Shown here: positions 52,546 to 61,520 of the stretch, piece after piece | Position numbering within the stretch: position 1 is the first letter of the stretch | Layout of the letters: each line of letters starts with the position of its first letter | Assembly (NCBI RefSeq): GCF_004341205.1 | Contig: NZ_SLUL01000003.1 | Span: 124,001-188,000 of the forward strand | DNA: 64,000 nucleotides | Direction: 5' to 3' | Source: Thermolongibacillus altinsuensis | GTDB lineage: Bacteria; Bacillota; Bacilli; Bacillales; Anoxybacillaceae | Made by a program: the position numbers and the translations under genes | The notes under the pieces: model-generated | What the model was told of the DNA's origin: nothing | The model's database searches: none | The model's input: the letters and a program-made list of their open reading frames with translations, nothing else

Positions 52546-54206
52546 AAAAACAAGAACGAAAACGATTGGGTGATTTGTTAGTTGAAGCAGGGATCATCAC
52601 GAAAGAACAACTAGAAGAAACGTTAAAAGAAAAAGCGCCGGGGCAAAAGCTCGGCGACGCTCTTCTCCAACGCGGTTACATCACAGAACAGCAGCTTATT
52701 GAAGTACTCGAATTTCAACTTGGGATCCCGCACGTTAGTCTGTATCGTTATCCGATTGATCCGAAGCTCATGAGTTTAGTGCCAAAAGAATTTGCGAAGC
52801 GCAATATGCTCATTCCGCTGAAAAAAGAAGGCGATCGCCTTCTTGTTGCGATGGCGGATCCAATGGATTTTTTTGCGATTGATGATTTGCGGCTTTCGAC
52901 GGGCTTTCATATCGAAACGGCGATCGCATCGAAAGACGATATTTTGAGAGCGATTAATAAATATTATGACGTTGACGATTCGATGGAAGAATTTTTAAGT
53001 GCCGCACCGACACCGGAAACGGTCGAACAAGAACGTCTAGTGGAAGACGATTCACCAATCGTTCGGCTCGTCAATCAAATTTTACAGATGGCTGTTGAAC
53101 AGCGAGCGAGCGATATTCACATCGACCCGCAAGAGACAAAAGTTGTGATTCGTTATCGGGTTGACGGTTTGTTGCGGACGGAGCGAGCGTTGCCAAAACA
53201 TATGCAAGGAATGTTAACGGCGCGCATTAAAATTTTAGCGAACATGGACATTACGGAACATCGCGTTCCGCAAGATGGACGCATTAAAATGAACATCGAT
53301 TTCCATCCAATCGATTTGCGCGTTTCGACAATCCCAACGATTTATGGCGAAAAAATTGTGATGCGGGTTCTTGACTTAGGAACAGCGCTCAACGATATCA
53401 ATAAGTTAGGATTTAATAAAATCAATTTACAGCGCTTTATCCAATTAATTGAACAACCGACAGGAATTGTGCTCATTACAGGGCCGACAGGGTCAGGAAA
53501 ATCATCAACGCTTTATGCGGCGTTAAATCGCTTAAATAGTGAAGAAGTGAACATTATTACGATTGAAGATCCAGTTGAATATCAATTAGAAGGCATTAAC
53601 CAAATTCAAGTTAATCCAAATGTCGGCATGACATTTGCCGAAGGGTTGCGTGCGATTTTGCGCCAAGACCCGAACATTATTATGGTTGGAGAAATTCGCG
53701 ATCGCGAAACAGCAGAAGTAGCGATTCGAGCTTCATTAACGGGACATCTCGTGTTAAGTACGCTGCACACAAACGATGCGTTAAGCACGGTTGCGCGGTT
53801 AATCGACATGGGCGTTGAGCCGTTTTTAGTGGCGACATCGCTTTCTGGAGTCGTTTCGCAACGGCTCGTTCGCCGCGTTTGCCGCGATTGTCAGCAAGAG
53901 CAAGAGCCGACGAAGCGAGAAATTGAAATTTTCGCGCGCCGCGGTTTGAAAATTGAAAAAGTGATGCGCGGCCGCGGGTGCCCAACGTGCAATATGACGG
54001 GATATAGAGGGCGAATTGCGCTTCATGAACTGATGGTGATGACCGATGAGATGCGCAAGGTGATTTTAAATGGCGAACCGCTTTCGAAACTACGTGAGCT
54101 CGCCATTAAAAATAAAATGATCTTTTTAATTGATGATGGGCTGCTGAAAGTGAAGCAAGGCTTAACGACAACGGAAGAAGTGTTGCGCGTATCCATTTTA
54201 AGCTAA
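52542..54206 (+). CDS. pilB: Type IV pilus assembly ATPase PilB
   Basis: Hexameric ATPase that powers pilus extension (554 residues). The N-terminal T2SSE_N/MshEN domain is at residues 1-150 (RLGDLLVEAGIITKEQLEE). Walker A GPTGSGKSSTLY is near 312. The Asp-box lies in TIEDPVEYQL, Walker B is IIMVGEIRDRETAE and the His box is LSTLHTNDA. The tetra-cysteine zinc motif (CRDCQ ... CPTC) is near 445-485. Start overlaps the upstream stop. It differs from comGA by its N-terminal domain and zinc site. Confidence 0.95.
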   Translation: MKKQERKRLGDLLVEAGIITKEQLEETLKEKAPGQKLGDALLQRGYITEQQLIEVLEFQLGIPHVSLYRYPIDPKLMSLVPKEFAKRNMLIPLKKEGDRLLVAMADPMDFFAIDDLRLSTGFHIETAIASKDDILRAINKYYDVDDSMEEFLSAAPTPETVEQERLVEDDSPIVRLVNQILQMAVEQRASDIHIDPQETKVVIRYRVDGLLRTERALPKHMQGMLTARIKILANMDITEHRVPQDGRIKMNIDFHPIDLRVSTIPTIYGEKIVMRVLDLGTALNDINKLGFNKINLQRFIQLIEQPTGIVLITGPTGSGKSSTLYAALNRLNSEEVNIITIEDPVEYQLEGINQIQVNPNVGMTFAEGLRAILRQDPNIIMVGEIRDRETAEVAIRASLTGHLVLSTLHTNDALSTVARLIDMGVEPFLVATSLSGVVSQRLVRRVCRDCQQEQEPTKREIEIFARRGLKIEKVMRGRGCPTCNMTGYRGRIALHELMVMTDEMRKVILNGEPLSKLRELAIKNKMIFLIDDGLLKVKQGLTTTEEVLRVSILS

Positions 54207-54217
54207 GGTGATGGAGC

Positions 54218-55258
54218 ATGAAACAACGATTGGACCAATTATTGCGTGCTGCATTTGAATTGAAGGCATCGGATTTACATTTAACCGTCGGTGTTCCTCC
54301 GATTATGCGCATTAACGGAGAGCTGAAACGATATGGACAAGAGGTATTGAAACCAGAAGATACGGAAGCGATGGCAAAAGCGGTCATTTCGGACCGATTG
54401 TGGAAGCGATTTGAAGAGCAAGGAGAACTTGACTTTTCTTACGGACTTCCCGGTATCTCCCGCTTTCGCTTCAATGTGTTTAAACAACGTTCTTGCATTT
54501 CGCTTGCCATCCGTGTCGTTCCAACGAAAATCCCGACGATTGATGAGTTAAAGCTGCCTGAAGTATTAAAGAAAATCGCGGCTAAACCGCAAGGACTTGT
54601 TCTTGTGACAGGACCGACAGGAAGCGGAAAATCAACGACGCTTGCTGCGATGATTGATTATATGAACAAAACGATGAAAAGGCATATTATTACGCTTGAG
54701 GATCCGATTGAATATTTGCACAAGCACGGCAACTGCATTATTGATCAGCGTGAAGTCGGCTTTGATACGAACAATTTTGCAAGCGGATTGCGCGCGGCGT
54801 TGCGCCAAGATCCTGATGTGATTTTAGTCGGCGAGATGCGCGATTTAGAAACGATTCAGACCGCGATTACCGCCGCGGAAACGGGGCATTTAGTGCTCGG
54901 CACGCTTCATACATCGAGTGCGCCTGCGACCATTGACCGCATTATCGATGTCTTTCCGCCGGCGCAGCAAGCGCAAATTCGCATTCAGCTTGCATCGGTG
55001 CTCGTGGCGATTATTTCGCAACGCCTTTTCCCAAATCCGCAAAGAACTGCGCGCGTTGCCGCAACCGAGATTTTAATTAACAATGCGGCGGTGGCAAATT
55101 TAATTCGCAACGAAAAAGTGCATCAAATCGTCAGCGTCATGCAAACGAGCCGAGCGCAAGGGATGCAAACGCTTGAGGCAAGCATGAAAGAGCTGTTACA
55201 ACAAGGACTTGTCGCCAAAGAAGCGGTTGAGCCTTATTTGCAGGAAAGGGGGGAGTAA
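54218..55258 (+). CDS. pilT: Type IV pilus retraction ATPase PilT
   Basis: Retraction motor (346 residues), giving twitching and DNA-uptake capability. N-terminal PAS-like part with DLHLTVGVPPIMRINGEL. Walker A GPTGSGKSTTLAA is near residue 133, Walker B is VILVGEMRDLETIQTA, with LGTLHTSSA and the C-terminal AIRNLIREGK-type segment (ANLIRNEKVHQI). AAGGTGATGG precedes the ATG. Presence of PilT separates this system from the ComG pseudopilus, which has no dedicated PilT. Confidence 0.95.
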   Translation: MKQRLDQLLRAAFELKASDLHLTVGVPPIMRINGELKRYGQEVLKPEDTEAMAKAVISDRLWKRFEEQGELDFSYGLPGISRFRFNVFKQRSCISLAIRVVPTKIPTIDELKLPEVLKKIAAKPQGLVLVTGPTGSGKSTTLAAMIDYMNKTMKRHIITLEDPIEYLHKHGNCIIDQREVGFDTNNFASGLRAALRQDPDVILVGEMRDLETIQTAITAAETGHLVLGTLHTSSAPATIDRIIDVFPPAQQAQIRIQLASVLVAIISQRLFPNPQRTARVAATEILINNAAVANLIRNEKVHQIVSVMQTSRAQGMQTLEASMKELLQQGLVAKEAVEPYLQERGE

Positions 55259-56470
55259 ATGCCGCAGTTTCGATACGAAGGGCGCGATGTGCGCGGAAGA
55301 AAGCGAAAAGGAACTGTGACGAGCGCTACAAAGCGGGAAGCGATCTTAAAGTTGCGCGAGCAAGGCATTAAAGTGATCGACTTGCGCGAAGTGCCGCAAA
55401 CGTTATTAACGAAAGAAATTACGTTTGGAAATCCCGTCAAGTTGCAGCATTTTGTCATTTATTTGCGCCAGTTTGCGACGCTGTTAAAAGCGGGAGTCAC
55501 GGTGGTGGATGCGACGCGCATTTTAGCGAACCAAACGGACAGCAAAGCGTTAAAAAAAGTGTTGATCGACATTGAAGAACAATTGCGGGAAGGAAATCCT
55601 CTTTCCGCGGCGATGGCTAAACATAAACAAATTTTCCCTCCGATCGTTGTGAATATGATTCGCGCAGGAGAAGCGGGCGGAAATATGGATGAAACGCTTG
55701 AGCGGCTCGCCGACCATTTTGAGAAAGTCCATCGAACGCGTCAAAAAATCGTTTCCGCTCTTGCCTATCCGATCGTGGTTGGTTTGATTGCGGTCGGTGT
55801 CGTCATTTTCTTACTTGTCAGCGTTGTGCCGACGTTTGTGGCGATGTTTGCCGACTTTAACGCTGAACTTCCGGCGATTACGAAGTTTGTTTTAAAAGCG
55901 AGCGAAGTGATGCAACAATACTGGTGGCTTGTTTTATTAAGCTTGCTCGCTTTTTATACTCTGATTATGGTGATGAAAAGGCAAAAACAAACGAAATATT
56001 ACTTCGATTATGTATTGTTGCGTTTGCCGATTTTTGGCGGAATGTTGCAAAAAGCCGTGCTTGCAAGAATGACGCGGACATTGAGTTCTTTATTTTCAAG
56101 TTCCGTTCCGATTTTACAGGCGCTTTCGATCGTTGAAAACGTCGTTGAAAACGAAGTGATCGCAAAAGTGATTCGCGAGGCGCGCGACTCGCTTGAACGT
56201 GGTCAATCGCTGACCGAGCCGATGCGGCGCCATTGGGCGTTTCCACCGCTTGTCACCCAAATGATCGCCATTGGTGAGGAAACAGGTTCGCTCGATGCCA
56301 TGCTTGCGAAAGTCGCCGACTTTTACGAAGCGGAAGTCGAAGCGGCCACCGACCGATTAAAGTCCTTAATTGAACCGCTTATGATCGTCCTTCTCGCTGG
56401 GGTTGTTGGGACGATTGTCACATCGATTCTAGTACCAATGTTTGATATTTTTAATCACATTCAATCGTAA
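55259..56470 (+). CDS. pilC: Type IV pilus inner-membrane platform protein PilC
   Basis: Polytopic platform protein (403 residues) with two T2SF domains (about 70-190 and 270-395), each followed by hydrophobic helices (IVVGLIAVGVVIFLLVSVVP, LMIVLLAGVVGTIVTSILVP). Typical motifs are FIRQFATLLKAG-like (LRQFATLLKAGV), AGEAGGNMDETL and IGEETGSLDAML. Starts one base after the pilT stop, behind GGGGGGAG. Confidence 0.95.
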   Translation: MPQFRYEGRDVRGRKRKGTVTSATKREAILKLREQGIKVIDLREVPQTLLTKEITFGNPVKLQHFVIYLRQFATLLKAGVTVVDATRILANQTDSKALKKVLIDIEEQLREGNPLSAAMAKHKQIFPPIVVNMIRAGEAGGNMDETLERLADHFEKVHRTRQKIVSALAYPIVVGLIAVGVVIFLLVSVVPTFVAMFADFNAELPAITKFVLKASEVMQQYWWLVLLSLLAFYTLIMVMKRQKQTKYYFDYVLLRLPIFGGMLQKAVLARMTRTLSSLFSSSVPILQALSIVENVVENEVIAKVIREARDSLERGQSLTEPMRRHWAFPPLVTQMIAIGEETGSLDAMLAKVADFYEAEVEAATDRLKSLIEPLMIVLLAGVVGTIVTSILVPMFDIFNHIQS

Positions 56471-56481
56471 ATTCATAGTTT

Positions 56482-56509
56482 TCAAACGATCGACCTATAT
56501 TGTAAAATA
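56482..56509 (+). promoter_or_regulatory. Candidate promoter of pilA
   Basis: TTCAAA (56482-56487), 16-bp spacer, TAAAAT (56504-56509), in the 80-bp gap before pilA. A separate promoter would suit a highly expressed major pilin. Confidence 0.4.
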
Positions 56510-56550
56510 GTAGTAGATGGAAAAACAAAAAATGAAAAGGAGAGGAAATA

Positions 56551-56988
56551 ATGTTCAAACGACTCATTAAAAGCGAGAAAGGATTAACGTTGATCGAGCT
56601 TTTGGCGGTTATTGTTATTTTGGGAATTATTGCAGCGATTGCGATTCCGAGTATTGGAGGGCTTATTAATAAGTCAAAAGATGACGCAAAGATTGCTGAA
56701 GGAATTCAAATTATCAATGCTGCTAAACTTTATATGACGGCTAATACACCAGCTTCATTTCCTGCAAATTTAACAAATACTGAGCTAGACCCTTATTTAG
56801 ACAGTGTTAAAGATAAGAATTATACAGTTACCGTCGACAAAGACACTAATGGAAAATATACTTATACGTTAAAAAACCATGAGGCTAATGAAGTTTTAAA
56901 TAAAGCTTCTTTGACTGAATCAGATTTACAAAATAAAACAAAAGGTACTGGCGGTAGTGGTGGTACAGGCGGTACTGGTGGTAATTAA
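56551..56988 (+). CDS. pilA: Type IV major pilin (PilA)
   Basis: A 145-residue prepilin. Leader FKRLIKSEKG, cleavage after Gly, mature start LTLIELLAVIVILGIIAAIA with Glu +5, then a helix and a short globular domain with no cysteine pair. The last residues are a Gly/Thr-rich tail (TGGSGGTGGTGGN). AAAGGAGAGG precedes the ATG. The region coding for the globular part is visibly more AT-rich than the genes on either side, and this continues into the first codons of pilD. Taken as the major pilin from size and its own candidate promoter. Confidence 0.9.
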   Translation: MFKRLIKSEKGLTLIELLAVIVILGIIAAIAIPSIGGLINKSKDDAKIAEGIQIINAAKLYMTANTPASFPANLTNTELDPYLDSVKDKNYTVTVDKDTNGKYTYTLKNHEANEVLNKASLTESDLQNKTKGTGGSGGTGGTGGN

Positions 56989-57012
56989 TTATAGTTAACG
57001 AGGCCCTATATC

Positions 57013-57777
57013 ATGATTATAGAAATTACAGAATTATATACTCTTTTAGTAGGATTACTCCTCGGCTCCTTCTTCAATGTCGTTGGGCTTCGGGTGCCGA
57101 AGGGGGAGTCGATTGTTCGGCCGCGTTCGCATTGTCCGAGTTGTGAGCGGACGTTGACGGCTTGGGAGTTGATTCCTGTTGTTTCGTATGTGGTGCAAAA
57201 GGGGAAATGTCGCGGGTGCGGTGTGCGCATTTCCCCGCTTTATCCGTTTGTGGAGCTGTCCACGGCGATTCTTTTTACCATTTCCCCGTTGTTGGTCGGA
57301 TGGTCAAAAGAATTGTTCGTTAGTTGGACGCTCATTTCTTTATTGATGATTATTTTCGTTTCCGATGTGCGCTATATGCTCATTCCCGATAAAATTTTGC
57401 TTTTTTTTGCCCCGCTTTTTTTGCTTGAGCGTTTGTGGCTTTCTCCGCTTGCGCCATGGTGGGATGCCCTTGCCGGTGCCCTTGTTGGGTTTGGTATGCT
57501 TTTTCTCGTTGCCGTGATCAGCAAAGGCGGCATGGGCGGCGGGGATATTAAATTATTTGCTTTGGTCGGTCTTGTGCTCGGAATCAAAATGACATTGCTG
57601 GCGTTTTTCTTATCGACGCTGTACGGAACGATTTTTGGGCTCATTGGCATGGCGATCGGCAAAGTGAAGCGCGGCCAGCCGATGCCGTTTGGGCCCGCGA
57701 TTGTTGTTGGCACGCTTACCGCTTATTTTTTTGGACAGTCTATCCTGAAGTTATATATGCAGTTTATTTTCATGTAA
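57013..57777 (+). CDS. pilD: Prepilin peptidase PilD (ComC homologue)
   Basis: Bifunctional leader peptidase and N-methylase (254 residues) for prepilins, multi-pass membrane. Tetra-cysteine zinc motif CPSC ... CRGCG at about residues 36-65. The catalytic aspartates are in VSDVRYMLIPD and GGGDIKLF. The position between folC and spoIIB is that of comC in B. subtilis, so it probably also processes ComG pseudopilins. The ribosome binding site (CGAGG) is modest. Confidence 0.95.
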   Translation: MIIEITELYTLLVGLLLGSFFNVVGLRVPKGESIVRPRSHCPSCERTLTAWELIPVVSYVVQKGKCRGCGVRISPLYPFVELSTAILFTISPLLVGWSKELFVSWTLISLLMIIFVSDVRYMLIPDKILLFFAPLFLLERLWLSPLAPWWDALAGALVGFGMLFLVAVISKGGMGGGDIKLFALVGLVLGIKMTLLAFFLSTLYGTIFGLIGMAIGKVKRGQPMPFGPAIVVGTLTAYFFGQSILKLYMQFIFM

Positions 57778-57789
57778 GGAGAAGCAACA

Positions 57790-58776
57790 ATGGTCTTTCG
57801 TCTTTTTTCATTTCGGAAAAAAATTGCCAATATCGTTGTCAAAGACCATGTCATTCGTTACGTTGAATTAAAACAGCGACATCCGCTTGTCGTTCATAAA
57901 TGCGGCGAACGTTTTTTGCCAGAGGGCATCATTCGTGATGGGAAAATCGTGGATGAAGAGCGTTTTATGCTCATTATGGAAGAATGTGTCACGGAATGGA
58001 AACTAAAAAATCGCCGCATTCGTTTTCTTGTTCCCGATCCATTTGTCGTTATTCGTAAAATCTCTATTCCCGCTGATTTGCAGCAAGATGAAATTCGCGG
58101 CTATTTATTTATGGAGTTAGGTTCAAGCATTCACTTGCCGTTTGAAGAAGCGGTATTTGATTTTGTTGTGCTTGAACGAAAAAAAGATAAGCTAGACGTT
58201 TTGCTGTTTGCTGCTCCGGAATCGATTGTGATGAAGTATGCGGAATTATTTGAACAAGCGGATTTGAAGCCGATTGTTGCCGATATTTCTCCGCTCAGCC
58301 TCTATCGGCTATTTTATGAGTACGGACAAGCAGACGAAAACGATCATCTATTGTTTGTTCAATTTGATTTATCATCGTTAAACGTGAGTGTTTTTCATCA
58401 ACATAAACCGATTTTTACCCGCCAACTTGCGTTTGATTCCCATTTTGCCGATTGGGAACGAACAGAGGCGGGATGGAAATGGACGAAACAAAACGAGCGG
58501 CCAGAGTGGCAATTAGAAGACATTTATAAAGAAATGGAGCGCTTTATGAATTTTTACCGTTTTTCGATTCATCAAGGAAATGAGCAAATTACGCGCATCG
58601 TCATGACGGGGGATCATCCGCTTCTTTCGGCGTTTACGGACATGTTGCGCAACCGACTGGATGTTCCTGTTCAAGAAATGACGGTGAATGCAGATGGGCA
58701 AGAGGTTGATCGTTCATATTATTTGGCAATAGGACTCGCATTAAAAGAGGGAACGGCTCATGCTAGTGGAAATTAA
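57790..58776 (+). CDS. pilM: Type IV pilus assembly protein PilM
   Basis: Actin-like (FtsA-type ATPase fold) cytoplasmic protein of the PilMNO alignment complex (328 residues). Segments: IVVKDHVIRYVELKQ, LPEGIIRDGKIVDEE, FLVPDPFVVIRKISIP, and EIRGYLFMELGSSIHLPFEEAVFD for the PilN-binding subdomain. AAGGAGAAG precedes the ATG. Overlaps pilN by 17 bases. Confidence 0.9.
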   Translation: MVFRLFSFRKKIANIVVKDHVIRYVELKQRHPLVVHKCGERFLPEGIIRDGKIVDEERFMLIMEECVTEWKLKNRRIRFLVPDPFVVIRKISIPADLQQDEIRGYLFMELGSSIHLPFEEAVFDFVVLERKKDKLDVLLFAAPESIVMKYAELFEQADLKPIVADISPLSLYRLFYEYGQADENDHLLFVQFDLSSLNVSVFHQHKPIFTRQLAFDSHFADWERTEAGWKWTKQNERPEWQLEDIYKEMERFMNFYRFSIHQGNEQITRIVMTGDHPLLSAFTDMLRNRLDVPVQEMTVNADGQEVDRSYYLAIGLALKEGTAHASGN

Positions 58777-59368
58777 TTTACTGCCGAAAAAAGAACCGAA
58801 AAGTCGACTATTTCTCATTTTAGTAACGGTGCTTGCTCTTTTTTGTTTGGTTTCTGGTGCGATTTTTTATGTTTTTATGGGAAAAATGGAAAATCGCATC
58901 GAGCAATTAAAGGCGCGGCTCGATGAAACGAAAGCGCTCCGCATTGCTGAAGAACAAAAGATGTCTTCAGATCAGTGGTTCGGCAGCGCCCAACAGCTGG
59001 AAGAGGCGGTTAAGTGGGCAGAGCAATATCCGCTTGAAACCGTCCGCATTTTGCGAGAATTGATTAAACTGCTCCCTGAACGTGGTTTCATCATGAATTT
59101 TTCTTATCAAGAAAAAGAAACGATTCAGCTGACTGTTCAATTTGATACGAATCGAGAAGCGGCTGCCTACGTTAAAGCACTATCGGAAGCCCCGTTTGTT
59201 ACAGACGTGAAATTAACAAGCTTAACTATTGCCCAACAGCAAGAAAGCGACGCTGAACAGCAAGAAAGTAAAATAGAAGAGGAAACCATGCCGCGCTATA
59301 TTGGACAATTTCAATTGAAGCTAAACGAGGAGGAGTTGCGCAAAAGCGAGAAGGAGGGCGATTCGTAA
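58760..59368 (+). CDS. pilN: Type IV pilus assembly protein PilN
   Basis: A 202-residue bitopic membrane protein. The cytoplasmic N-terminus EINLLPKK is the typical PilM-binding motif, followed by one transmembrane helix (LFLILVTVLALFCLVSGAIF), a coiled coil and a small ferredoxin-like domain. Its stop overlaps the pilO ATG. Confidence 0.93.
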   Translation: MLVEINLLPKKEPKSRLFLILVTVLALFCLVSGAIFYVFMGKMENRIEQLKARLDETKALRIAEEQKMSSDQWFGSAQQLEEAVKWAEQYPLETVRILRELIKLLPERGFIMNFSYQEKETIQLTVQFDTNREAAAYVKALSEAPFVTDVKLTSLTIAQQQESDAEQQESKIEEETMPRYIGQFQLKLNEEELRKSEKEGDS

Positions 59369-60081
59369 TGTGGCGATTATCAAAAAAACAATTCGCTCTT
59401 TTCATTTTTTCTCTCTTCTTGTTGAGCGCCCTTCTTTTTCTTCTTTATCTTTATACGTTGAAACCGATGAAAGATCGCATTGAGCAGCTCGAATCGGAAT
59501 TAAAAACAGAGCAGACGCTCTTAAAAACGATTCAAGCGAAACAGAATGAACAAAACGACGAGCGGCTCTTGAGCGTAGTGGAATTGCAAAAAAGGGTGCC
59601 CGTTCAGCCGTTTTTTGAACAATTTTTACTTGAAATCGAGAAAGCGGAGGTTGTTTCAAACAGCCTCGTTTCCAACATGACGTTTAGCGATGGAGAGGGT
59701 GTGACTGGCGCGCCAAACGAGCAACAGGAGCAAAGTGCGCAAACGAACGATTCTGAACAATCGCCATCGTCTTCTTTACCAAGCGGAATCAAAAAGCTTT
59801 CGGTCGATTTAACGGTTCAGTCTCCTTCTTATTATCAGTTAGAACGGTTCATTGAAACGTTAGAGCATGCGAAACGAATCATCGCAGTGGAATCGCTATC
59901 GTTTACGGGGCAACCCGAATTAACGTCGCTTACGGATGAAATTCAGCCGCTTACCTATTCATTAACGGTGTCGACTTTTTATGCCCCTGATTTAAAAGAA
60001 CTTAAAAAACAACTGCCGCCAATTGACGTGCCATCACCAAGTCAAAAGCGAAATCCGTTTCCTTCTTTGATTGAGGAATAA
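59368..60081 (+). CDS. pilO: Type IV pilus assembly protein PilO-like
   Basis: A 237-residue bitopic protein: one N-terminal transmembrane helix (FALFIFSLFLLSALLFLLYL), a coiled coil (MKDRIEQLESELKTEQTLLK), a Ser/Gln-rich linker, and a C-terminal domain (LTVQSPSYYQLERFIETLEH) of PilO type. The C-terminal tail ends SQKRNPFPSLIEE, which recalls the R-x-PF motif of PilP/GspC. It completes the PilM-N-O set. Confidence 0.88.
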   Translation: MWRLSKKQFALFIFSLFLLSALLFLLYLYTLKPMKDRIEQLESELKTEQTLLKTIQAKQNEQNDERLLSVVELQKRVPVQPFFEQFLLEIEKAEVVSNSLVSNMTFSDGEGVTGAPNEQQEQSAQTNDSEQSPSSSLPSGIKKLSVDLTVQSPSYYQLERFIETLEHAKRIIAVESLSFTGQPELTSLTDEIQPLTYSLTVSTFYAPDLKELKKQLPPIDVPSPSQKRNPFPSLIEE

Positions 60082-60095
60082 ACGAGGGGGCGCAT

Positions 60096-60566
60096 ATGAT
60101 GCGCGCATGGAAGAATGAAAAAGGAATGACGCTCATTGAGCTGCTTGCCGTTATTGTTATTTTAGGGATTGTCGCGGCGATTGCTTCGATTGCAATGAGG
60201 AACGTTATTGAAAAGTCAAGGGCACAAGCGTTCGTCGGTCATGCGTATGCGATGTATGAAGCGGCACGATTGCATGTCGGGGCACAAAAGGTTGAATTTT
60301 TGCAGCCGAATCACTCAGAGAAGCTAACGTATCAACAGCTCGTGAATGATGGCGTGCTTGAGCCGATGAAAGATCCGTATACGTCACGACGGTTGCCGCC
60401 TGAGACGAATGAATCGTATGTTCTTGTAAAAAAACGGAGCGATGGAACGTTACAATATGCCATTTGCTTAAAAGGAGAAACGAAGCAACTTTGTTCATAC
60501 AATGAAATGCAAGATGAAATTCCCGTTGAGGAATTATCTGTCACGTTCATTAAAGATGTGGAATGA
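60096..60566 (+). CDS. Type IV pilin-like protein (second pilin)
   Basis: A 156-residue prepilin with leader RAWKNEKG and mature start MTLIELLAVIVILGIVAAIA, nearly the same helix as PilA. The globular part differs; it has two cysteines near the C-terminus (ICLKGETKQLCSY) that could form a disulfide. GAGGGGGCGCAT precedes the ATG. Last gene of the pilus operon, before a terminator. Could be a minor pilin or an alternative major subunit. Confidence 0.88.
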   Translation: MMRAWKNEKGMTLIELLAVIVILGIVAAIASIAMRNVIEKSRAQAFVGHAYAMYEAARLHVGAQKVEFLQPNHSEKLTYQQLVNDGVLEPMKDPYTSRRLPPETNESYVLVKKRSDGTLQYAICLKGETKQLCSYNEMQDEIPVEELSVTFIKDVE

Positions 60567-60590
60567 TGCGAAATTTGACGAAAACCTTCT

Positions 60591-60623
60591 GAAACGAGAC
60601 GACAAATGTCTCGTTCTTTTTTT
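60591..60623 (+). terminator. Intrinsic terminator of the pilus operon
   Basis: AACGAGAC / GTCTCGTT with a 7-nt loop and a seven-T tail. Confidence 0.9.
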
Positions 60624-60672
60624 GTTTTTTTATGTTACGATGGGCAAAGAACGACAGCGGGAGGGAAAAGGA

Positions 60673-61491
60673 TTGGACAAGCCGACGAAAACCATTACGA
60701 TTAAAGTGAACGGAAAAGAACGTCCTTATATAGAAGAAAAAACGATGGAACGAAAAGAAGATTTGATGGTTGTCGAGGAACGCGAACACAACGAGATGAG
60801 CAGCGAACAAAAAGCACGTCCAAGACGATGGCGAGCACATTCACCACGTTGGCGCTCAGCGATGGTTGCGATTGTGTTAGCTGTTTTACTTGGGACAAGC
60901 TTTGGATTTGGTGTGCTGACAATCATTCCAAAACAAGAAAGAGAAGTGCCTGCCTCTGCTACGTTGAAAGAGGAAACGATCGACGAACAAAACGAATCGC
61001 GATCTTTGGATCCATTATCTGTTTTTGTCGTTCAAGGCGGCGCGTTTACAAATGAACAAACGTTAAAGACGTATGTCAATAAGTTGCAAGCGGCTCATTT
61101 TCCAACATTAACCGTTGGGAAAGACCCAGTCTATTTATTAATTGGCATTGGATTGCGGAAAGAAGATCTCGCTTCGTTTGTCGAAGCTTATCAACAAATC
61201 GGTCAAGAAACGTATGTAAAGCCGTGGAATGTGTCGGTGAAGATGAACAAGGACCATCGTCAATTTTTTGAGGAACTCATCACGTTTTCCACATCGCTTT
61301 TTTCTGTAAAAACGATCGATGAAGAACAATGGAAAACGTTAAAAACGATGTACGATCAGTTGGACGAAACCGAGAAAAAAGGGCATTTGGGGAAAGCGTA
61401 CAACGCCCTTTTAGCGTATAAACAAACAAACGAGAAAGCAGCGATTTGGCAAGCGCAGCAACATTTGTTGAACGTGCTGAAATCTTCGTAG
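60673..61491 (+). CDS. spoIIB: Stage II sporulation protein B (SPOR domain)
   Basis: A 272-residue septum-associated protein: an N-terminal cytoplasmic part starting DKPTKTITIKVNGKE, a transmembrane helix (AMVAIVLAVLLGTSFGFGVL, about residues 57-76) and an external SPOR-like domain (FVVQGGAFTNEQTLKTYVNKL, about 118-190). A helical C-terminus follows. In B. subtilis SpoIIB aids septal peptidoglycan thinning at engulfment. TTG at 60673 follows GGGAGGGAAAAGG; an open frame back to 60502 overlaps the pilin and terminator. Position before maf is conserved. Confidence 0.9.
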   Translation: MDKPTKTITIKVNGKERPYIEEKTMERKEDLMVVEEREHNEMSSEQKARPRRWRAHSPRWRSAMVAIVLAVLLGTSFGFGVLTIIPKQEREVPASATLKEETIDEQNESRSLDPLSVFVVQGGAFTNEQTLKTYVNKLQAAHFPTLTVGKDPVYLLIGIGLRKEDLASFVEAYQQIGQETYVKPWNVSVKMNKDHRQFFEELITFSTSLFSVKTIDEEQWKTLKTMYDQLDETEKKGHLGKAYNALLAYKQTNEKAAIWQAQQHLLNVLKSS

Positions 61492-61518
61492 GAAGCAAGG
61501 AGCCTTGCTTCTTTTTTA
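61490..61518 (+). terminator. Intrinsic terminator of spoIIB
   Basis: GAAGCAAG / CTTGCTTC with a 4-nt loop and a T run. Confidence 0.9.
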
Positions 61519-61520
61519 TT

